A stretch of 64,000 bases of DNA. Origin: Caballeronia sordidicola (GTDB taxonomy: Bacteria > Pseudomonadota > Gammaproteobacteria > Burkholderiales > Burkholderiaceae). Positions 61,489 through 64,000 of the stretch are shown here, piece by piece (position 1 is the first letter of the stretch; every line of letters begins with the position of its first letter). The stretch spans positions 186,001-250,000 of the forward strand of contig NZ_JNFG01000007.1 of the NCBI RefSeq assembly GCF_000729995.1, read 5' to 3'. Under the pieces are notes generated by a model. The model had not been told where the DNA came from. It ran no database searches and worked only from the letters and a program-made list of their open reading frames with translations. A program made the position numbers and the translations under genes.

Positions 61489-62925
61489 TTACTTTTTGCC
61501 GTGGGTCATGACGTCGCTTATTTCCAGATCGTGCTCGATCTTCTCGAGCACCTGCGGCGAGCGCTTCTTGAGCATCATCAACCAGATTGCGCCAACCAGC
61601 ATATACGCAACGAACAGATACGGCAGGATGTTATACGGATAATCGGGCACCGGATACACGCTGCCGATCACCGCACCAACCATTGCCAGTGCGCCGAGCA
61701 CGCCCCACACCACGTTGATCGTCTTGAGCTCGCCCTGCTTCTTCAGGTAGACCGGCGCCGCGATTGCGACCAGAAAATACGTGACCAGGAAACCAAAAGT
61801 CGCGAACGTGCTGGTATAGCCGAAGGTGTTGAGCGGACCCGTGCCGAGCATCGCAATGCACACCACGAAGGTCACGATCGAGGAAAACGCAACGGCCAGG
61901 TACGGCGTCTGGTGCGTGCGGTGCACCATACCCATCGAGCGGTGCACGAACTGGTAGCGGCCCATCGAATACAGCAGGCGGCTGGACGAGTTGATGCACG
62001 CAAGCACGCACGAGAACGCGCTGACCGAGGCGATGAGATAAAACACCGGACCCAGCGGCGAGGCGCCAACGCTCGTGAGCAAGGTGCTGAGCACGGCCGA
62101 ATCGCCGCCGAGCTTGGTTGCATCGTCGTGGTAGGCGATCGTCATCGAATAGGCCACGAACATAAAGAACAGGCCCGACAGGATCACGCTCCAGACCACC
62201 GCACGCGGAATCACGCGCAGCGGGTTCTTGGTTTCCTGGCCGAGCGAGGCCGCGCTTTCGAAACCCACGTACGAGAAGATGCCGAGCACCATGCCCTGTG
62301 CCATGCCCTTGCCGCTCACGCCCTGCAGCCCCAGTTGCGTATGGTCGACAATATGGTCCGGATGCAGTGCGAGCACATAGATCAGCACACCGCCAACGAT
62401 CACCACCGAAGCGGCTTCAATCGCGAGCGACAAACGCGAGGAAAGCTTCACGTCACGTGCCGAGAAGAACCAGGCCACGCCGATAAAGACCGTATAGACG
62501 GCCCATGACGGGATATTGATGCCCCAGGCCGAAAACGCGTTCTGCACGAACATCACGCCTGCGGCGCCCACCCCCATCGCCGTGCCCACGTAAGCCGCGA
62601 TCAAGCCCCAGCCGGCAATGCCTCCAGCCATCGGTCCAAGCGCGCGCGAGATATAGATAAAGAACGAACCGGCCGACGCTATCCGGCTCGAGAGCGCGAT
62701 GATGCTCATGCTCACCAGCAGCAGGCCGATGGTCGAAAGACCATAAATCAACCAGGTCCCCGCGCCGGCCAGCGCCGCGATCGCCGTCACGTTGATCGAC
62801 GGCGTGAAGGTCGGAGAAACGTTCGCGATGGATTGGCCGATCACCTCGGCAAAACCTAAAGTACCGGCTCGCAGGCTGCCGGATGATGCCGGCGCCGCTT
62901 GCGTGCTGCTTTGCTGCGTGCTCAT
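61489..62925 (-). CDS. APC-family amino-acid/polyamine permease
   Basis: A 478-residue, about 12-helix permease of the amino acid-polyamine-organocation group. The first helix contains VIGQSIANVSPTFTPSINVTAIAALAGAGTWLIY, and GFESAASLGQETKNPLRVIPRAV is the canonical motif after helix 6; the C-terminal part has PYLFVAYMLVGAIWLMML. The start at 62925 has AGGAG upstream; the frame extends to 63120 with unrelated sequence. Substrate unknown. It is followed with no spacing by a kinase-phosphatase gene. The opposite-strand 887-codon open frame across both genes is a shadow. Confidence 0.9.
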   Translation of the reverse strand: MSTQQSSTQAAPASSGSLRAGTLGFAEVIGQSIANVSPTFTPSINVTAIAALAGAGTWLIYGLSTIGLLLVSMSIIALSSRIASAGSFFIYISRALGPMAGGIAGWGLIAAYVGTAMGVGAAGVMFVQNAFSAWGINIPSWAVYTVFIGVAWFFSARDVKLSSRLSLAIEAASVVIVGGVLIYVLALHPDHIVDHTQLGLQGVSGKGMAQGMVLGIFSYVGFESAASLGQETKNPLRVIPRAVVWSVILSGLFFMFVAYSMTIAYHDDATKLGGDSAVLSTLLTSVGASPLGPVFYLIASVSAFSCVLACINSSSRLLYSMGRYQFVHRSMGMVHRTHQTPYLAVAFSSIVTFVVCIAMLGTGPLNTFGYTSTFATFGFLVTYFLVAIAAPVYLKKQGELKTINVVWGVLGALAMVGAVIGSVYPVPDYPYNILPYLFVAYMLVGAIWLMMLKKRSPQVLEKIEHDLEISDVMTHGKK

Positions 62926-63423
62926 GTTGGGCTCCTTACAGATTGGTGAATCAAAGTTGAATGCGCCCAGGTTCCTCGCCGCTCCCTGCAACAACATCCA
63001 TCGTGGTTTAAAAAAGCTACACGCAACGCATGTGATCAAGCCATGCAACGCGCTTTTGAACCTGATTGCAGCGCGTTTCGAGCTTGTCTTCAATGAAACT
63101 GGAATTTTATTGACGGGCAATAAAGATTCCCCCTGTGAAACCGTTCACATGCGACTCTTCACGGTGATCTGCGGTTCTTTCCCTGTCCTTGAGGCCAAAA
63201 AAGCAAACCAGTCACGATCAACGGGAAAGCCAAGGCAACGTTTGTGCCATGTTCATAGTGGGAATCAAAAGTTCCCTACAATAAACGCTTTGCGCGCAGC
63301 GAACCGCTGCCGTTATTCAGGCTGAAGAGGTCGCTGGCTTGACTGCGGTGCACATCTTCATTGCGGTTGGTGCGACTTTGCACAAGAACGGGGTGTGGGG
63401 TTAAGCAGCATTAAAAGCAACGC
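62926..63423. other. Upstream region of the permease operon
   Basis: About 500 bases. A 177-codon frame on the plus strand (62792-63325) lies largely opposite the permease start and its leader and has no family resemblance. No clear promoter hexamers can be assigned. Confidence 0.35.
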
Positions 63424-63645
63424 TTATGCAAAATCGAACTGGAGTGCTTCCAGCGTGCGCAACGACGCTTTACGCAAGCTTCGTAAGACCGGCTGACCCT
63501 CCGTGGCGCGCGCTTCGTTATCGTGACGCGCACGTTCGCGCTTTGTTTGTAGCCGTTCTGTAAGCGTCAGCCAAGGCCAAATCGCAGCCACCGAAGACGA
63601 ATTCACGCGGATCTCGAATGGTCGCTTCAAGGGCTGCCACGTCAT
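63424..63645 (-). CDS. Small hypothetical protein
   Basis: A 73-residue protein beginning MTWQPLKRPFEIRVNSSSVAAIWPWLTLTERLQTKRERARHDNEA and ending SLRTLEALQFDFA. It is basic and mostly helical. The composition and a plausible fold favour a real gene, and I think similar small proteins occur in Burkholderia, but no family is known and the ribosome site is weak. The frame is open to 63771. It could be non-coding. Confidence 0.35.
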   Translation of the reverse strand: MTWQPLKRPFEIRVNSSSVAAIWPWLTLTERLQTKRERARHDNEARATEGQPVLRSLRKASLRTLEALQFDFA

Positions 63646-63771
63646 ACGGCATTTTCTCGCGCCGCAAGCCGGCGTCCCCCGGAAAACGAAGGACGGAAAA
63701 TCAGACCATGATCGGGCTCGATGACACTGCCGTTTCGATAAGCCATCCTGATTATTTTTGCAAAATGTCAT

Positions 63772-64000
63772 GATCGCGACAAAACCCTTAAGCTAATTCT
63801 CTGCCGGTGAGACATTTACTTTGCACTACGACAATTCATCGCTACGCAACCTGATAGCAATGCAACTTTCCCCATGACCAGTCAAAAGGGTCTCATACAG
63901 AAGGCGCCACGGTTGCCGCGGGTTCTTTTGTATCGCTTCGCCACACATGCCCGCCTGCTGTCTCGAAACGGCACACCCCACTGAACACTTCGGCCGCGGC
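63772..64000. other. Right end of window, no gene seen
   Basis: About 230 bases without a credible frame or structural signal. Confidence 0.3.

Noticed and set aside
59845..62508. An 887-codon open frame on the plus strand across the kinase/phosphatase and permease genes
   Set aside because: It is antisense to two genes with clear domain motifs, is rich in His, Arg, Gln and Ala as expected of a shadow in GC-rich DNA, and has no domain.
62792..63325. A 177-codon plus-strand frame over the permease leader
   Set aside because: Begins inside the antisense of the permease gene and shows no domain, signal peptide or ribosome site.
1..64000. CRISPR arrays, tRNA or rRNA genes, insertion sequences, replication origin
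   Set aside because: I looked for regularly spaced repeats, cloverleaf-type ends, transposase motifs and iteron clusters and found none convincing.

Overview
The window is a GC-rich, densely coded bacterial segment with about 57 protein genes, many convergent or divergent pairs, and no rRNA, tRNA, CRISPR array or intact insertion sequence that I can see. Protein similarity points to Burkholderia sensu lato (Paraburkholderia or Caballeronia most likely). The evidence is a FabV with the Y235/K244/K245 arrangement of Burkholderia FabV, an EmrAB-NodT type tripartite pump, a dialkylglycine decarboxylase close to the Burkholderia cepacia enzyme, and many short catabolic units each with its own regulator. 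There are six LysR, two GlxA-type AraC, two MarR and one TetR regulators and six MFS carriers, with no housekeeping cluster. This resembles a secondary replicon or accessory chromosomal region.

Layout. 1-7 kb: tail of a potassium channel gene, a DinB protein, a GlxA regulator divergent from a gamma-butyrobetaine hydroxylase-like dioxygenase, then a LysR regulator divergent from an M20 amidohydrolase and an MHS carrier. 7-10 kb: small envelope and stress-type genes and a decayed methyltransferase. 10-15 kb: TetR regulator divergent from an efflux operon (adaptor, EmrB-like pump, outer-membrane factor), with a promoter overlapped by two operator-like palindromes. 15-20 kb: fabV, a stand-alone ATPase, an acetyltransferase, and a DHA2 drug exporter with MarR regulator. 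20-25 kb: LysR regulator divergent from an unknown protein, an old yellow enzyme and an NTF2-like protein. 24-30 kb: a catabolic cluster (MHS carrier, PEP-mutase/isocitrate lyase family lyase, LigI-like amidohydrolase, MFS carrier) divergent from a LysR regulator.

30-36 kb: dgdA plus a complete polar amino-acid ABC transporter on one strand, divergent from a GcvA/DgdR-like LysR gene; this looks like an uptake and decarboxylation-transamination route for an alpha,alpha-dialkyl amino acid. 36-38 kb: an AT-rich GT90 glycosyltransferase, probably acquired, closed by a perfect 15-bp hairpin. 37-42 kb: a GlxA regulator divergent from an orphan amino-acid binding protein and a cytoplasmic asparaginase, then a LysR gene. 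42-46 kb: an HMG-CoA-lyase family enzyme, a class III CoA-transferase and an MFS carrier. 46-51 kb: MarR regulator and quinone oxidoreductase sharing a perfect 25-bp palindrome, then a methyltransferase, an acetyltransferase and a DUF1254/DUF1214 protein.

51-59 kb: signalling and redox genes: a membrane-anchored protein overlapping a diguanylate cyclase, a chemoreceptor, a lipoprotein-like cNMP-fold protein coupled to a short-chain dehydrogenase, a second dehydrogenase divergent from a LysR gene, and a serine/threonine-rich lipoprotein. 59-63 kb: an APC amino-acid permease whose stop codon abuts the start of a bifunctional PP2C phosphatase/Ser-Thr kinase. The most unusual items are this permease-phosphatase-kinase pair, the dgdA-ABC operon, the 24-30 kb cluster of unknown substrate, the OYE with a Phe at the proton-donor position, and the SDR/cNMP-lipoprotein overlap. 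All functional names come from reading motifs; no database search was run.
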